A stretch of DNA of 64,000 nt from Lewinella sp038528965. Lineage in GTDB: Bacteria; Bacteroidota; Bacteroidia; Chitinophagales; Saprospiraceae. The notes beneath the pieces were generated by a model. It saw nothing but the letters and a program-made list of their open reading frames with translations. It searched no databases and was not told where the DNA came from. The position numbers and the translations under genes are program-made. Positions 43,574 to 52,082 of this stretch are shown piece by piece (positions within the stretch are counted from its first letter, which is position 1; the number at the start of each line of letters is the position of its first letter). The stretch spans positions 124,001-188,000 of the forward strand of contig JBCBEC010000007.1 of NCBI GenBank assembly GCA_038528965.1, read 5' to 3'.

Positions 43574-45013
43574 ATGAAGAATTGGACGCTAATTTTACGC
43601 TTACTCTCTGTAAGCGCTTTGTTCTGGCAATGTAGTGCAGCAGATGCAGCCCAGGAAGACTTGAGCACAACTGTGGTAGAAAATGCAGATTTCACGCTGG
43701 AAATCACTGGTATGGGTACCGGGAACGTACGGCTGATTGGCATCTTAAACGATCAGCAGTATTTAGCGGATGAGGCAACTAGTGATGAAAATGGTGTGGT
43801 GCGATTTCAAAAAGACGAGCCCTATAAGCAAGGACTTTACTTTGTTTTACTTCCCAACAATACCAACTTCACTATTGTAGTAGCAGAAGATCAAACCTTT
43901 AACTTGCGTACTTCTGTGAACGACCTAGGCGGGCAGATGCAGATTGAAGGTAGTGTTGATAATCAGTTGTTTTACCAAGTCCAAGCTTATGAAGGCACCT
44001 ATCAGCGCCAACTTGCACCGCTGAATCAACAGCTGAATACCCTGGCATCTGAATCAGCGGAATACCAAGCCGCTGAAGCAAGTCGGCAAAAATTAATCAA
44101 TGCTAGACGCGCCTATCTGGAAGATATCTTCAACCAGCATCCAAAGTCGTTCTTTACGGCCTTCAAGAAAGCAGGGCAAAACCCCGAATTGCGTAAAGAC
44201 CTGCCCAATGATGCTCAGGTAACGGCTTATCGTATGGAATTCTGGGATGGAGTAGACTTTTCCGATGAGCGACTTATGAATACCCCGGTAATTTACAACA
44301 AGCTCACGCGCTATTTTGAAGATCTCACTCCCCAACAACCTGATAGCATTATCATTTCGCTGGAACGGATATTAGAGCGACTTCCTAGCTTCGAGCAATC
44401 TGAGTATTACAAATATTTTGTCAATTGGGTGGCTTTAAACTATGAACCGTCCAAGACTACACTAATGGACTCCGAGGCCGTCTTCGTGCATATCGCTCAA
44501 AACCACATCACCTACGATCGTGCGTTCTGGACAGACTCTACGAACATTTATGCTATCCAACTTCGAGCAGCAGAAATGGCCAACAGCCTAATTGGACAGG
44601 CGGGGCCAAACGTCAAAGCACCGGACGAAAATGGCACCTCGCAAGCGATCTATGATCTTAAAGCACCTTATATCGTAGTTTACTTGTACAACCCTGACTG
44701 CGAGCACTGTCAGGAGCAGTCGCCTGTACTAGTCGATCTCCACCGCCAATGGCAGCAACAAAGTCCACCTCTAGCAGATGTATACGCGATCGCAATTGAC
44801 ACGGAGGAGGATATTTGGAAGGACTACATCCGCAAAATCGGTATGAACTGGACCAATGTATTTGACCCTACCAACCGCTCCATCTATAAAACCTACTACG
44901 TTAACATTACACCCGAGGTGTACGTGCTCGGCCCTGATCGCAAGATCATTGCAAAGAATTTGAACGTGAATCAGATTGAAGAGGTAATTAGACGAGATCA
45001 GGCTAAACACTAA
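43574..45013 (+). CDS. Thioredoxin-fold lipoprotein (DUF5106/TlpA-like)
   Basis: 479 aa, ATG start. Signal MKNWTLILRLLSVSALFWQC with lipidation Cys20. Residues ~35-130 form a DUF4369-like beta domain (FTLEITGMGTGNVRLIGILNDQQYLADEATSDENGVVRFQKDEPYKQGLYFVLLP), ~140-330 a DUF5106-like helical domain (RKLINARRAYLEDIFNQHPKSFFTAFKKAGQNPELR), and ~345-479 a thioredoxin domain with redox motif Cys376-Glu-His-Cys379 (YLYNPDCEHCQEQSPVL). Such TlpA-type lipoproteins act on disulfides in the periplasm of Bacteroidota. The hairpin at 45029 follows the stop codon. Confidence 0.9.
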   Translation: MKNWTLILRLLSVSALFWQCSAADAAQEDLSTTVVENADFTLEITGMGTGNVRLIGILNDQQYLADEATSDENGVVRFQKDEPYKQGLYFVLLPNNTNFTIVVAEDQTFNLRTSVNDLGGQMQIEGSVDNQLFYQVQAYEGTYQRQLAPLNQQLNTLASESAEYQAAEASRQKLINARRAYLEDIFNQHPKSFFTAFKKAGQNPELRKDLPNDAQVTAYRMEFWDGVDFSDERLMNTPVIYNKLTRYFEDLTPQQPDSIIISLERILERLPSFEQSEYYKYFVNWVALNYEPSKTTLMDSEAVFVHIAQNHITYDRAFWTDSTNIYAIQLRAAEMANSLIGQAGPNVKAPDENGTSQAIYDLKAPYIVVYLYNPDCEHCQEQSPVLVDLHRQWQQQSPPLADVYAIAIDTEEDIWKDYIRKIGMNWTNVFDPTNRSIYKTYYVNITPEVYVLGPDRKIIAKNLNVNQIEEVIRRDQAKH

Positions 45014-45028
45014 AGACTGAAACTAAAG

Positions 45029-45050
45029 AAGGGAACCGGTCGGTTCCCTT
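45029..45050 (+). terminator. Strong hairpin after the thioredoxin gene, no U-tract
   Basis: Perfect 9-bp stem AAGGGAACC (45029-45037) / GGTTCCCTT (45042-45050) with a GGTC loop, 16 nt after the stop codon. No T-run follows (CGAATCCCCC), so it may stabilise the 3' end rather than terminate. From 45051 to 45379 there is AT-rich intergenic sequence with no gene seen. Confidence 0.45.
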
Positions 45051-45379
45051 CGAATCCCCCTTGTAGTTAACCTACAAAATTACTTCTTGTGTTTACTTTA
45101 GGGTATCGAGGCCCAGCAGAGCGAGGTGCGAATCCTTGCTAGGAACCAAGTGTTTATTACGGTACTACTTTTGGATTTTGGGAATGATGAGTGTTTGCCC
45201 CCAATTCTCCATTATGACGGGCGAAACAGGGAGTAGTCACAAATGTACGCCATTTTTTTAAATATATTTTATTTAGATGTTTAAAACACCAGTTACAACA
45301 CCCTGATACTATGCGGTATAATGCAATTACCGCCCAGATTATTTTTATTCCATCGAACCCATTTTGATGAGATGTGTTG

Positions 45380-45387
45380 TAGTTTTG
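45380..45387 (+). promoter_or_regulatory. -7 element TAGTTTTG
   Basis: TAnnTTTG match 20 nt before the ATG of the 156-aa membrane-protein gene. Confidence 0.5.
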
Positions 45388-45406
45388 CCCCGCTAAAAAA
45401 GCATAC

Positions 45407-45877
45407 ATGAAAGGTACTCGCACCCTGCTTTTACGTCTTGAATTGATCTGGTTAGTGATCACTGCCGTTGTAGCAGCTATTATTGTAGGTCCTATACTTT
45501 ACCGCCTACCAGAATACCAGTTCTTATGGCCCAATCTGGCCTTCATCTTGGTCATGATCACTTTTACCCGGTATATATTTCAGCTGCGGTATACCTTTCT
45601 AGCCGATTGGCGAATTTTTAAGGCCGGTCTCATTTTTGTCTGCCTCTGGGTTGCCTTTTTTATGGTGCAGGAAATCAATGGCTTCCAAACATTTCTGGAT
45701 GAAAATGGGCCAGAAGCAGTGGTTGGGAGTCTACCGCGGGAAGATCAATCCGCAATGATGACCTATATCCGTAGCGAAATGCTACTATTCGGAGTAGGTG
45801 CGGTGATCAGCTGTGCTGTACTTCCGCTAAGGCTAGTGGTATCACTTTGGAGACGGTGGAACGGTTATGACGATTAA
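45407..45877 (+). CDS. Integral membrane protein of unknown function
   Basis: 156 aa, ATG start. Four hydrophobic segments: LELIWLVITAVVAAIIVGPILYRL, FLWPNLAFILVMITFTRYIF, FKAGLIFVCLWVAFFMVQEI, MLLFGVGAVISCAVLPLRLVVSLW. A soluble loop (NGFQTFLDENGPEAVVGSLPREDQSAMMTYIRSE) lies between helices 3 and 4. Resembles small Bacteroidota inner-membrane proteins without an assigned role. It has its own -7 element and is convergent with the CvpA gene (74 bp). Confidence 0.7.
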   Translation: MKGTRTLLLRLELIWLVITAVVAAIIVGPILYRLPEYQFLWPNLAFILVMITFTRYIFQLRYTFLADWRIFKAGLIFVCLWVAFFMVQEINGFQTFLDENGPEAVVGSLPREDQSAMMTYIRSEMLLFGVGAVISCAVLPLRLVVSLWRRWNGYDD

Positions 45878-45951
45878 TGCCACTACCGCTTGGGTGAGGC
45901 CTTAAACTCACCACTACTAGTTGCACATCTAATATCGGTCATCTCAACTTG

Positions 45952-46554
45952 CTAATAGCGACGCGGTCGATCTGTGCCCTCATCTTCTTCAATGTCGAAA
46001 AATTTATCGTTCTCCTGGCGTTCAACTTGACTATCAATTTGGTCCATAATGTCCAGAGCATATTGGTAAAACTCCTGGAATACGGGCCAGACGGCTTTGC
46101 CCATTGACCAAGCATAATCTGGTATAGGCTCGAGGATTTCGTAGGTAAACGACTCTTGCTTAGTATCAGGATCAATAAGCCGCGAACTATCGGCGAACGA
46201 CACCAGTACGCTGTACAGAAAGACAAAGAAAAACATGGAAATACCTCCTCCAGCAATCTGGTTGATGAAGTTGATGTTTACAGCCTCTAACATGCCTTCT
46301 AGACCATTGGCCAGCATGCGGAATAGTACTAGTGTAAGGATGAAAGTAAGTAAGAAGGCCGCCGGCAACATAATAGTCCCAGGAGCTTCAATCCATTCTT
46401 GTAGCATAGTGGAAACGGTCGGGCTAAACTTTGCCGCGGCCATAAATCCGATGAGAAACGAAACCGTCGTCAATACCGTTTTGACGATCCCGCGGGAATA
46501 TCCTACCCAAAAGCCGTACAGTCCTACGATGAGGCACAAAAAATCAATGATCAT
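45952..46554 (-). CDS. CvpA-family membrane protein
   Basis: 200 aa, ATG start. Four membrane helices, opening with MIIDFLCLIVGLYGFWVGYSRGIVKTVLTTVSFLIGFMAAAKFSP: the D-x-x-x-x-x-x-x-x-x-x-G-x-x-x-G-x-x-R-G pattern of CvpA, a family first linked to colicin V production and now to envelope functions. AGGGISMFFFVFLYSVLVSF is the last helix. The tail after 145 is soluble and acidic (DQIDSQVERQENDKFFDIEEDEGTDRPRRY). Role in this organism unknown. Confidence 0.88.
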   Translation of the reverse strand: MIIDFLCLIVGLYGFWVGYSRGIVKTVLTTVSFLIGFMAAAKFSPTVSTMLQEWIEAPGTIMLPAAFLLTFILTLVLFRMLANGLEGMLEAVNINFINQIAGGGISMFFFVFLYSVLVSFADSSRLIDPDTKQESFTYEILEPIPDYAWSMGKAVWPVFQEFYQYALDIMDQIDSQVERQENDKFFDIEEDEGTDRPRRY

Positions 46555-46857
46555 AAACTGATCTACTTAGTTGAATCTAATTTTTTCTAACAACTATACG
46601 ACGCTGATGACCTAACAAAGATGCAAAGATTTATCCATTAACGCCCATTCTATAGACGAACACCATAGAAATAGGGTCGAAGGAAACGCTACAGCGGTCC
46701 TAGATTTCCCTACAGATAAACAGAGATGGTTGTGCGATAGGCCACTGCTAATTTCTAGTACATCCAAACTGCCCTAGTTAATGTTTAGGAATCCAAACTC
46801 CTTCAACGTCAGCATAGTTGCGTAACTTTGACGGTATAACTATTCAAATTCCCAAAA
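46555..46857. other. Intergenic region with a -7 element near its right end
   Basis: 303 bp between divergent genes with no gene. A TAACTTTG element at 46823-46830 (28 nt before the next ATG) is the likely promoter of the secreted-protein gene; a near match (CATCTTTG on the minus strand near 46615) may serve cvpA. Confidence 0.45.
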
Positions 46858-47319
46858 ATGAAGCACATCATTCTTGCTAGCTTGTTGATTCTTTCTTGCA
46901 CGGTGGCCAGCTTTGCCCAAACTGATAAAGTATTCTTGCTTGGTGCTGAAGAGCAGCGTTACGAACAATTAACCTCTGGCTACACCCAAACCTTACTAGA
47001 AGCTACTGGTGGTGACATTACCCAGGCTTTCGAAGCTTGGTTAGATATGCAACAGGCAATTGACGCCTATGCTAAGACACAGAACTACGACTTAAACGGC
47101 GTTCGCCTCTGGATGCACGTTTTCTGGGGCCCAAACGGTGATATCGACCAAATGGGTTTCTTGCTGCGGCCAGATTCCCGCCTCGTAGACGAAAATGAAA
47201 TCAAGGCACTCCTTGCTGGCTTTATTGGCCAGTATCGTCTGCCAGTTCAATCTAGCCAAAAGTTTAACCACTACACGGGAGCCACTTTCCCGACGCTTTC
47301 GCAAAGGAAAGGCCAGTAA
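46858..47319 (+). CDS. Secreted protein of unknown function
   Basis: 153 aa, ATG start. Signal peptide MKHIILASLLILSCTVASFAQ (~1-21). The mature domain (LLGAEEQRYEQLTSGYTQTLLEATGGDITQAFEAWLDMQQAIDAYAKTQNYDLNGVRLWMHVFWGPNGDIDQMGFLLRPDSRLVDENEIKALLAGFIGQYRLPV) ends like TonB-dependent-type C-terminal modules: 'G.v.W.hvfw...G.id.igf.l.p.S...d..e...ll..Fi...' which is seen in Bacteroidota periplasmic proteins. No enzyme motif. Upstream -7 element TAACTTTG. Confidence 0.7.
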   Translation: MKHIILASLLILSCTVASFAQTDKVFLLGAEEQRYEQLTSGYTQTLLEATGGDITQAFEAWLDMQQAIDAYAKTQNYDLNGVRLWMHVFWGPNGDIDQMGFLLRPDSRLVDENEIKALLAGFIGQYRLPVQSSQKFNHYTGATFPTLSQRKGQ

Positions 47320-47361
47320 GCCTACGAATTGCGAGAAGTACGTTCTTTTAAAACAAGAACC

Positions 47362-47403
47362 TACAAGCCCGTACATCACTTCAAGTTGGTGTCCGGGCTT
47401 GTA
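47362..47403 (+). other. Long hairpin between the secreted-protein and permease genes
   Basis: Perfect 10-bp stem TACAAGCCCG (47362-47371) / CGGGCTTGTA (47394-47403), with a partly paired interior (CAC ... GTG). No T-run follows on either side, so its role (terminator, attenuator) is unclear. Confidence 0.45.
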
Positions 47404-47508
47404 CACTTGTGTACGATAACGGACACTAAAACCATCCCCACTCACTCTTAATCCTCTGATTTTCAGCACTAAAAGTAAGCTGGCACGTCGCTTGGACCTC
47501 ATTCCAAA

Positions 47509-49941
47509 ATGAGCGTTACTATGTTTGCTACCCACTTTAAAATTGCCTGGCGCAACCTTCGTCGCCACACCTCCAATAACTTATTCAATGGACTTGGCCT
47601 CATCATTGGCATTACGGTAGTAATTCTTCTGCTCCAGTTTATCTATTTCCAGCTTAGTTTTGATCAACATTGGCCAGCCGCAGATCGCCTATATTCGATC
47701 GAACGGACGCTCACACGAGACCAGCAAACACAAGCTCCCTCCTTGCTGTGCGCGCCAGCCCTCGCTCCTACTCTAGCGAATGACGTCCCGGCGGTTCAAG
47801 CCTCAGCGCGCCTATTCCGCTTTGCTCAAGGTGCCTATTTGCATGATGATCAGGTTTTTGAAGAGAAAGCCGGCGATGTAGCCTATGTGGATGGTTCTTT
47901 CTTTCAAATTATCAAGCTACAATGGTTACACGGGTCACTGAATGAGGGTTTTAGTGCCCCCTCTGAAATAGCTATTAGTTCCTCTTACGCCCGGAAATAT
48001 TTTGGCAAAGAAGATGTGGTCGGTGAATATCTTACCGCTGCTGATCAGCAAGATCCACTAAGAGTAGGAGCTGTTTTCGCTGATCTTCCAACCAATACCC
48101 AATTTCATTTCCAACTGCTACTCAACTTAGCACTGGTTGATAATGATCCGGAGGCCCCCTTAGCCGCTCAATGGGGAGGTAGCGTATACAACACCTTTGT
48201 TCTTCTGCAGGAAAATCAAGAACTTATTTCCCTGAACTCCCAAGTAAATGAACTTAATAGCACCTACCGCACTGACCTCCTGAGCACTATTAACGCTACT
48301 GAAAAGCTCCAACTCATCCCCTTAAATTCGCTCCATTTTTCCCCTCCGCTGCAGGGCAATTTTAAAGCAGCTATTCCCTCCTCGGTGCTTTGGATCTTGG
48401 GTATTTTGGCCTTGTTCATTTTGGCCTTATCATATGCTAACTTCACCAACTCCGCCCTACTCAATGCGCTCACCAACCTACGCTCAATCGGAGTACGAAA
48501 AATCATTGGTGCCAATAGGCGCCAGATCATCTATCAATTTATCGCGGATGCGGTAGTCATAAGTTCGGTCGCTGGTTTCATTGCTCTGGTTGCGGTGCAA
48601 TTACTAGAATCGGCCTTTCAGTCTTTTCTAGGTTATGAGTTGGTACTCGATAGTACTGATACTTTCCAACTGTTGGGTATAGTTATCCTAATCCTGATTA
48701 GTGGTGCTATCTTCTCTGGTTTGGTTCCCGGCTTATTATTCAATGCCGTTCGTCCGGCGGAAGCCCTGAAATCAAGTGGTTTTGGGCAGCTGCATTTCAA
48801 GCATCGATTTGCTAAATCGCTAGTAGTTTTTCAGTTTGTGGTGAGCACTATACTAATTTGTGGTGCGCTGGTAATGAGTAAACAGTTGGACTTTCTTCTG
48901 TATAGTGATCGAGGAATCAATTTAGAAGACACCTTTGTTTTTCGTTCACCTAGTGTCTACAACAGCTACGAACAGCTGAGTCAAGATTGGCGCGTTTTTC
49001 AAAATCAACTCAGTCAGCAAAGCGGCATTAGAAGTGTCATCAGTATCTCCGATATCCCGGGCGAAGAGAGTTTTTGGCGTACTGCGTTTCGCACGCGTCC
49101 CACAGAGGGGGAAGGCTTTGACCTCAATCGACTATCGGTATCAGGAGATTTTCTGAGTAACTACGATGTACCCTTACTTGCTGGCCGTGGCCTACGCAAC
49201 AACTTCGCAGCAGATTCTAATGCAGTAGTATTAAACGAAGCAGCAGTAGCAGGTTTTGGCTTTTCTAATCCGGAGGATGCCCTGGGAAAAACATTATTTG
49301 GGTACGAAGAGGAGTTGCAGATCGTGGGTGTGGCGGCCAATTTCCACCAGCTCTCCTTGCGCTACCCTATTGCTCCCCTGATGATTACCTATTATCCAGA
49401 TGTAGCCAGCTTTCTATTGGTTAAAACGAATCCCGGCCAACTAGCCCAACAAAAAGACATTATCTTAAGTACCTACGCGGAAGTCTTTCCCAATAACCCT
49501 GTAGATTACTTCAACTTACAATCGCATTTTGACGAACAATACCAATCTGAACTACAGCTCGGTCAGGTATTGTGGGGCCTCGCCGCCTTGGCTTTTATAT
49601 TGGGGGCTTTAGGCTTATTTAACCTGGCATCGTTCATGATCCGGCAGCGCTACAAAGAGATCGGCATTCGTAAAGTAATGGGTGCTAGTATAGTCTCTCT
49701 GAATCGGCTTCTATCACAAGACTTTTTAATATTGGTTCTCCTATCACTAATCCTTGCGCTACCATTAAGTTATTGGGCAGCTCAACGCTACCTCGATACT
49801 TTTGCCTATCGTCTTGAGTTACCCTGGGCTAGTTTTATGTGGGGGGGACTTATTCCTTTAGGTCTTGCACTCTTCCTCGTTATCGCATTAAGCTCGTATG
49901 CTGCCAGCCGGAATCCAGCCGAAACACTCCGCACGGAATAG
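47509..49941 (+). CDS. FtsX-like ABC transporter permease (MacB type)
   Basis: 810 aa, ATG start (a second ATG lies 4 codons in). N-terminal cytoplasmic stretch FKIAWRNLRRHTSNNLFNGLGLIIGITVVILLL opens the first membrane helix, a large periplasmic domain follows (~50-280), then helices (~285-440), a second periplasmic domain (~450-670) and the C-terminal FtsX domain (~680-805) with IRQRYKEIGIRKVMGASIVSLNRLLSQDFL. The duplicated 'ALTNLRSIGVRKIIGANRRQII' and 'YKEIGIRKVMGAS' motifs define two FtsX repeats. It needs an ATPase partner that is not adjacent. Such permeases in Bacteroidota usually export lipids, peptides or drugs; substrate unknown. Confidence 0.9.
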   Translation: MSVTMFATHFKIAWRNLRRHTSNNLFNGLGLIIGITVVILLLQFIYFQLSFDQHWPAADRLYSIERTLTRDQQTQAPSLLCAPALAPTLANDVPAVQASARLFRFAQGAYLHDDQVFEEKAGDVAYVDGSFFQIIKLQWLHGSLNEGFSAPSEIAISSSYARKYFGKEDVVGEYLTAADQQDPLRVGAVFADLPTNTQFHFQLLLNLALVDNDPEAPLAAQWGGSVYNTFVLLQENQELISLNSQVNELNSTYRTDLLSTINATEKLQLIPLNSLHFSPPLQGNFKAAIPSSVLWILGILALFILALSYANFTNSALLNALTNLRSIGVRKIIGANRRQIIYQFIADAVVISSVAGFIALVAVQLLESAFQSFLGYELVLDSTDTFQLLGIVILILISGAIFSGLVPGLLFNAVRPAEALKSSGFGQLHFKHRFAKSLVVFQFVVSTILICGALVMSKQLDFLLYSDRGINLEDTFVFRSPSVYNSYEQLSQDWRVFQNQLSQQSGIRSVISISDIPGEESFWRTAFRTRPTEGEGFDLNRLSVSGDFLSNYDVPLLAGRGLRNNFAADSNAVVLNEAAVAGFGFSNPEDALGKTLFGYEEELQIVGVAANFHQLSLRYPIAPLMITYYPDVASFLLVKTNPGQLAQQKDIILSTYAEVFPNNPVDYFNLQSHFDEQYQSELQLGQVLWGLAALAFILGALGLFNLASFMIRQRYKEIGIRKVMGASIVSLNRLLSQDFLILVLLSLILALPLSYWAAQRYLDTFAYRLELPWASFMWGGLIPLGLALFLVIALSSYAASRNPAETLRTE

Positions 49942-50015
49942 GAACCAACCGCTACCGAAAACTATTTCGGCCTTCTCTGAACCGCATTGCTTATTTTGCG
50001 AACAAAAGCAGTCGT

Positions 50016-51620
50016 ATGAAGAAGTGCTTCTTAGTAAATCAGTTGTTACTGGTAGTTATTTCCTTTTTATTCATGCTAAGTCTTGCATCTTGTACAGCGC
50101 AAGGTGAAAGTACGAACGGTACCAGTAGTAGTATTGAGCTGGAAGAAATTACCATTGCCGATATTCAAGCGGCCTACGCAGCGGGTACCTATAGCATTGA
50201 AGAGCTAACTAATGCCTATCTCGAACGAATTGAAGCAATTGACCAGAACGGTCCTGCTTTACACTCCGTGATTATTACCAACCCAGATGCCATCACTATT
50301 GCCCAAGAACTCGATGCGGAATTACAGGCTGGATCATCTCGTGGTCCGTTGCACGGTATTCCCGTCATCCTCAAGGATAATATTGACACCCATGATAAGA
50401 TGCCAACGACGGCGGGATCACGCGCGCTGGCGAACTCTTTCCCTTTGCAAGATGCATTTTTGACGAAGCAACTTCGAGCTGCTGGTGCGGTCATCCTGGG
50501 CAAGGCCAACCTTAGCGAATGGGCTAATTTCCGTGGCCAAATGTCTTCTAGTGGTTGGAGTGGCGTAGGCGGACAAACTAAAAATCCTTACGTGACTACT
50601 CGCAACCCCTGCGGCTCTTCTTCGGGTTCAGGTGTTTCCGTTTCTGCCAACCTTACTATCCTTGCGGTAGGAACGGAAACCAACGGCTCCATCGTTTGCC
50701 CCTCCCACGCCAACGGAATTGTAGGTATTAAACCCACGGTAGGACTCATTAGTCGCAGTGGTGTTATTCCTATTTCCTTTACCCAGGATACCCCAGGCCC
50801 AATGGCTAGAACGGTACGTGATGCGGCAATTGGTTTAGGTGCAATGGTAGGTATTGACGAAAACGACAGCAAAACGCTGGACAGCGAAAACAAAACCTAC
50901 ACTGACTATACCCAATTCCTAAAAGCAGATGGTCTCCGAGGAAAACGAATTGGCATTTACCAAGCGCCACTAGGTAATCACTACAAGGTGGATTCTCTCT
51001 TCGTTCAAGCTGTAGCTTTCATGAAAGAACAAGGCGCAGAGATTATTGAACTCGAAAGGCTGGTGGATGGTACGGCTGGGCGTCACTCTTTTGAAATCAT
51101 GCTTTACGAGTATAAGGATGGTTTGAATAAGTACTTTGCAAGCTTAGGGGAAGAAGCACCAATAAAAGATGTAGAAGAGCTCATTGCTTTTAATAAGGCG
51201 GACTCCATTGAGCTGAAGTACTACGATCAGCTTTATCTAGAAATGGCGCAAGAAAAAGGCAGTCTTGAGGATGAAGCGTACCAAACGGCCCTGCAGGAAA
51301 TGATGCGCTTGAGCCGTCAAGAAGGCATTGATAAAGTAATGAACGAACTCGACCTCCAGGCCATCATTGCCCCTACTGGCAGCCCTGCTTGGCAAACTGA
51401 TTGGACCAATGGTGATCACTTCCAGTTGGGTAGCTCCTCACCGGCCGCTAGAGCAGGTTACCCGAATATCACTGTTCCGATGGGTTTTGTGGATGAAGTC
51501 CCTGTAGGTATTTCGTTCTTTGGTCAAGCTTGGACCGAGCCACTGCTACTGGAAATTGCTTATTCTTTTGAGCAAGGAACAAAACACCGCAAATCCCCCC
51601 GTTTCTTACCAGCAGACTAA
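50016..51620 (+). CDS. Secreted amidase-family lipoprotein
   Basis: 534 aa from the ATG at 50016 (MKKCFLVNQLLLVVISFLFMLSLASC, lipidation after Cys26); an upstream GTG at 49839 overlaps the permease gene. Amidase-signature fold with catalytic Ser-cis-Ser-Lys: Lys120 in VILKDNID, cis-Ser in GSSSGSGVSVS (~200-206), and nucleophile Ser225 in TETNGSIVCPS. The opening EITIADIQAAYAAGTYSIEELTNAYLERI is typical of amidases that hydrolyse carboxamides. Unlike cytosolic GatA, it is exported and lipid-anchored, so it probably acts on extracytoplasmic amides. Ends at a strong terminator. Confidence 0.9.
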   Translation: MKKCFLVNQLLLVVISFLFMLSLASCTAQGESTNGTSSSIELEEITIADIQAAYAAGTYSIEELTNAYLERIEAIDQNGPALHSVIITNPDAITIAQELDAELQAGSSRGPLHGIPVILKDNIDTHDKMPTTAGSRALANSFPLQDAFLTKQLRAAGAVILGKANLSEWANFRGQMSSSGWSGVGGQTKNPYVTTRNPCGSSSGSGVSVSANLTILAVGTETNGSIVCPSHANGIVGIKPTVGLISRSGVIPISFTQDTPGPMARTVRDAAIGLGAMVGIDENDSKTLDSENKTYTDYTQFLKADGLRGKRIGIYQAPLGNHYKVDSLFVQAVAFMKEQGAEIIELERLVDGTAGRHSFEIMLYEYKDGLNKYFASLGEEAPIKDVEELIAFNKADSIELKYYDQLYLEMAQEKGSLEDEAYQTALQEMMRLSRQEGIDKVMNELDLQAIIAPTGSPAWQTDWTNGDHFQLGSSSPAARAGYPNITVPMGFVDEVPVGISFFGQAWTEPLLLEIAYSFEQGTKHRKSPRFLPAD

Positions 51621-51665
51621 CAGCCTAGCACAGGTACTTTACCTAGATATAAAATCATACTGCCT

Positions 51666-51706
51666 AAGCGGATAAGGAGAGTGTAATTTCTTTATCCGCT
51701 TTTTTA
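51666..51706 (+). terminator. Terminator after the amidase gene
   Basis: Stem AAGCGGATAA (51666-51675) / TTATCCGCTT (51692-51701) followed by TTTTTA, 45 nt after the stop codon. Confidence 0.88.
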
Positions 51707-51808
51707 TTGGAGAATGGTCAATAACCCGATCTATTTTCACAAAAAAGATGCGCACAAGTGTTAAAAAAGCAAGGAATTATTCGCTGATTTTGGTGATGTG
51801 AAAACTCT
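51707..51808. other. AT-rich spacer, nothing recognised
   Basis: First part of a 376-bp stretch without genes between the amidase terminator and the Band-7 gene. No promoter motif or repeat is evident in this part. Confidence 0.4.
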
Positions 51809-51926
51809 CATCGAAAAAATTAAATAACTCGATTTCTCCTAGTATTGAAAACAAGCCAAAAACCCCACAAGTCCCTGTATAACAATCAATTAACCCTACC
51901 TCATTAATCATTTAATTTTTTCGATG
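51809..51926. repeat. 17-bp perfect inverted repeat enclosing 84 bp
   Basis: CATCGAAAAAATTAAAT (51809-51825) and ATTTAATTTTTTCGATG (51910-51926) are exact reverse complements. The 118-bp unit sits upstream of the Band-7 gene (right arm ends 156 bp before its ATG). No target-site duplication is obvious at its edges (ACTCT versus GGCTC). It could be a miniature inverted-repeat element or a pair of regulator sites. Confidence 0.6.
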
Positions 51927-52082
51927 GGCTCCCTATTTTCGGTAAATTTTCATAGTGCAAGAGGCTACCCTCGCCGCAGCCCCGCTCCTCCAGACAACAT
52001 AAAAATTCTCTTTGCTCGAACTTTCTAGCATAGCTATTTCTTATAATAGTAAAACTACCAAAAAATCAAAAAACTGCGCCAA

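Noticed and set aside
45121..45160. GGTGCGAATCC resembling a tRNA T-arm
   Set aside because: The flanking bases do not give an acceptor stem, D-arm or anticodon arm.
47092..47568. 158-codon minus-strand frame across the secreted-protein gene and the next gap
   Set aside because: It overlaps a gene with a clear signal peptide and promoter and has no family resemblance.
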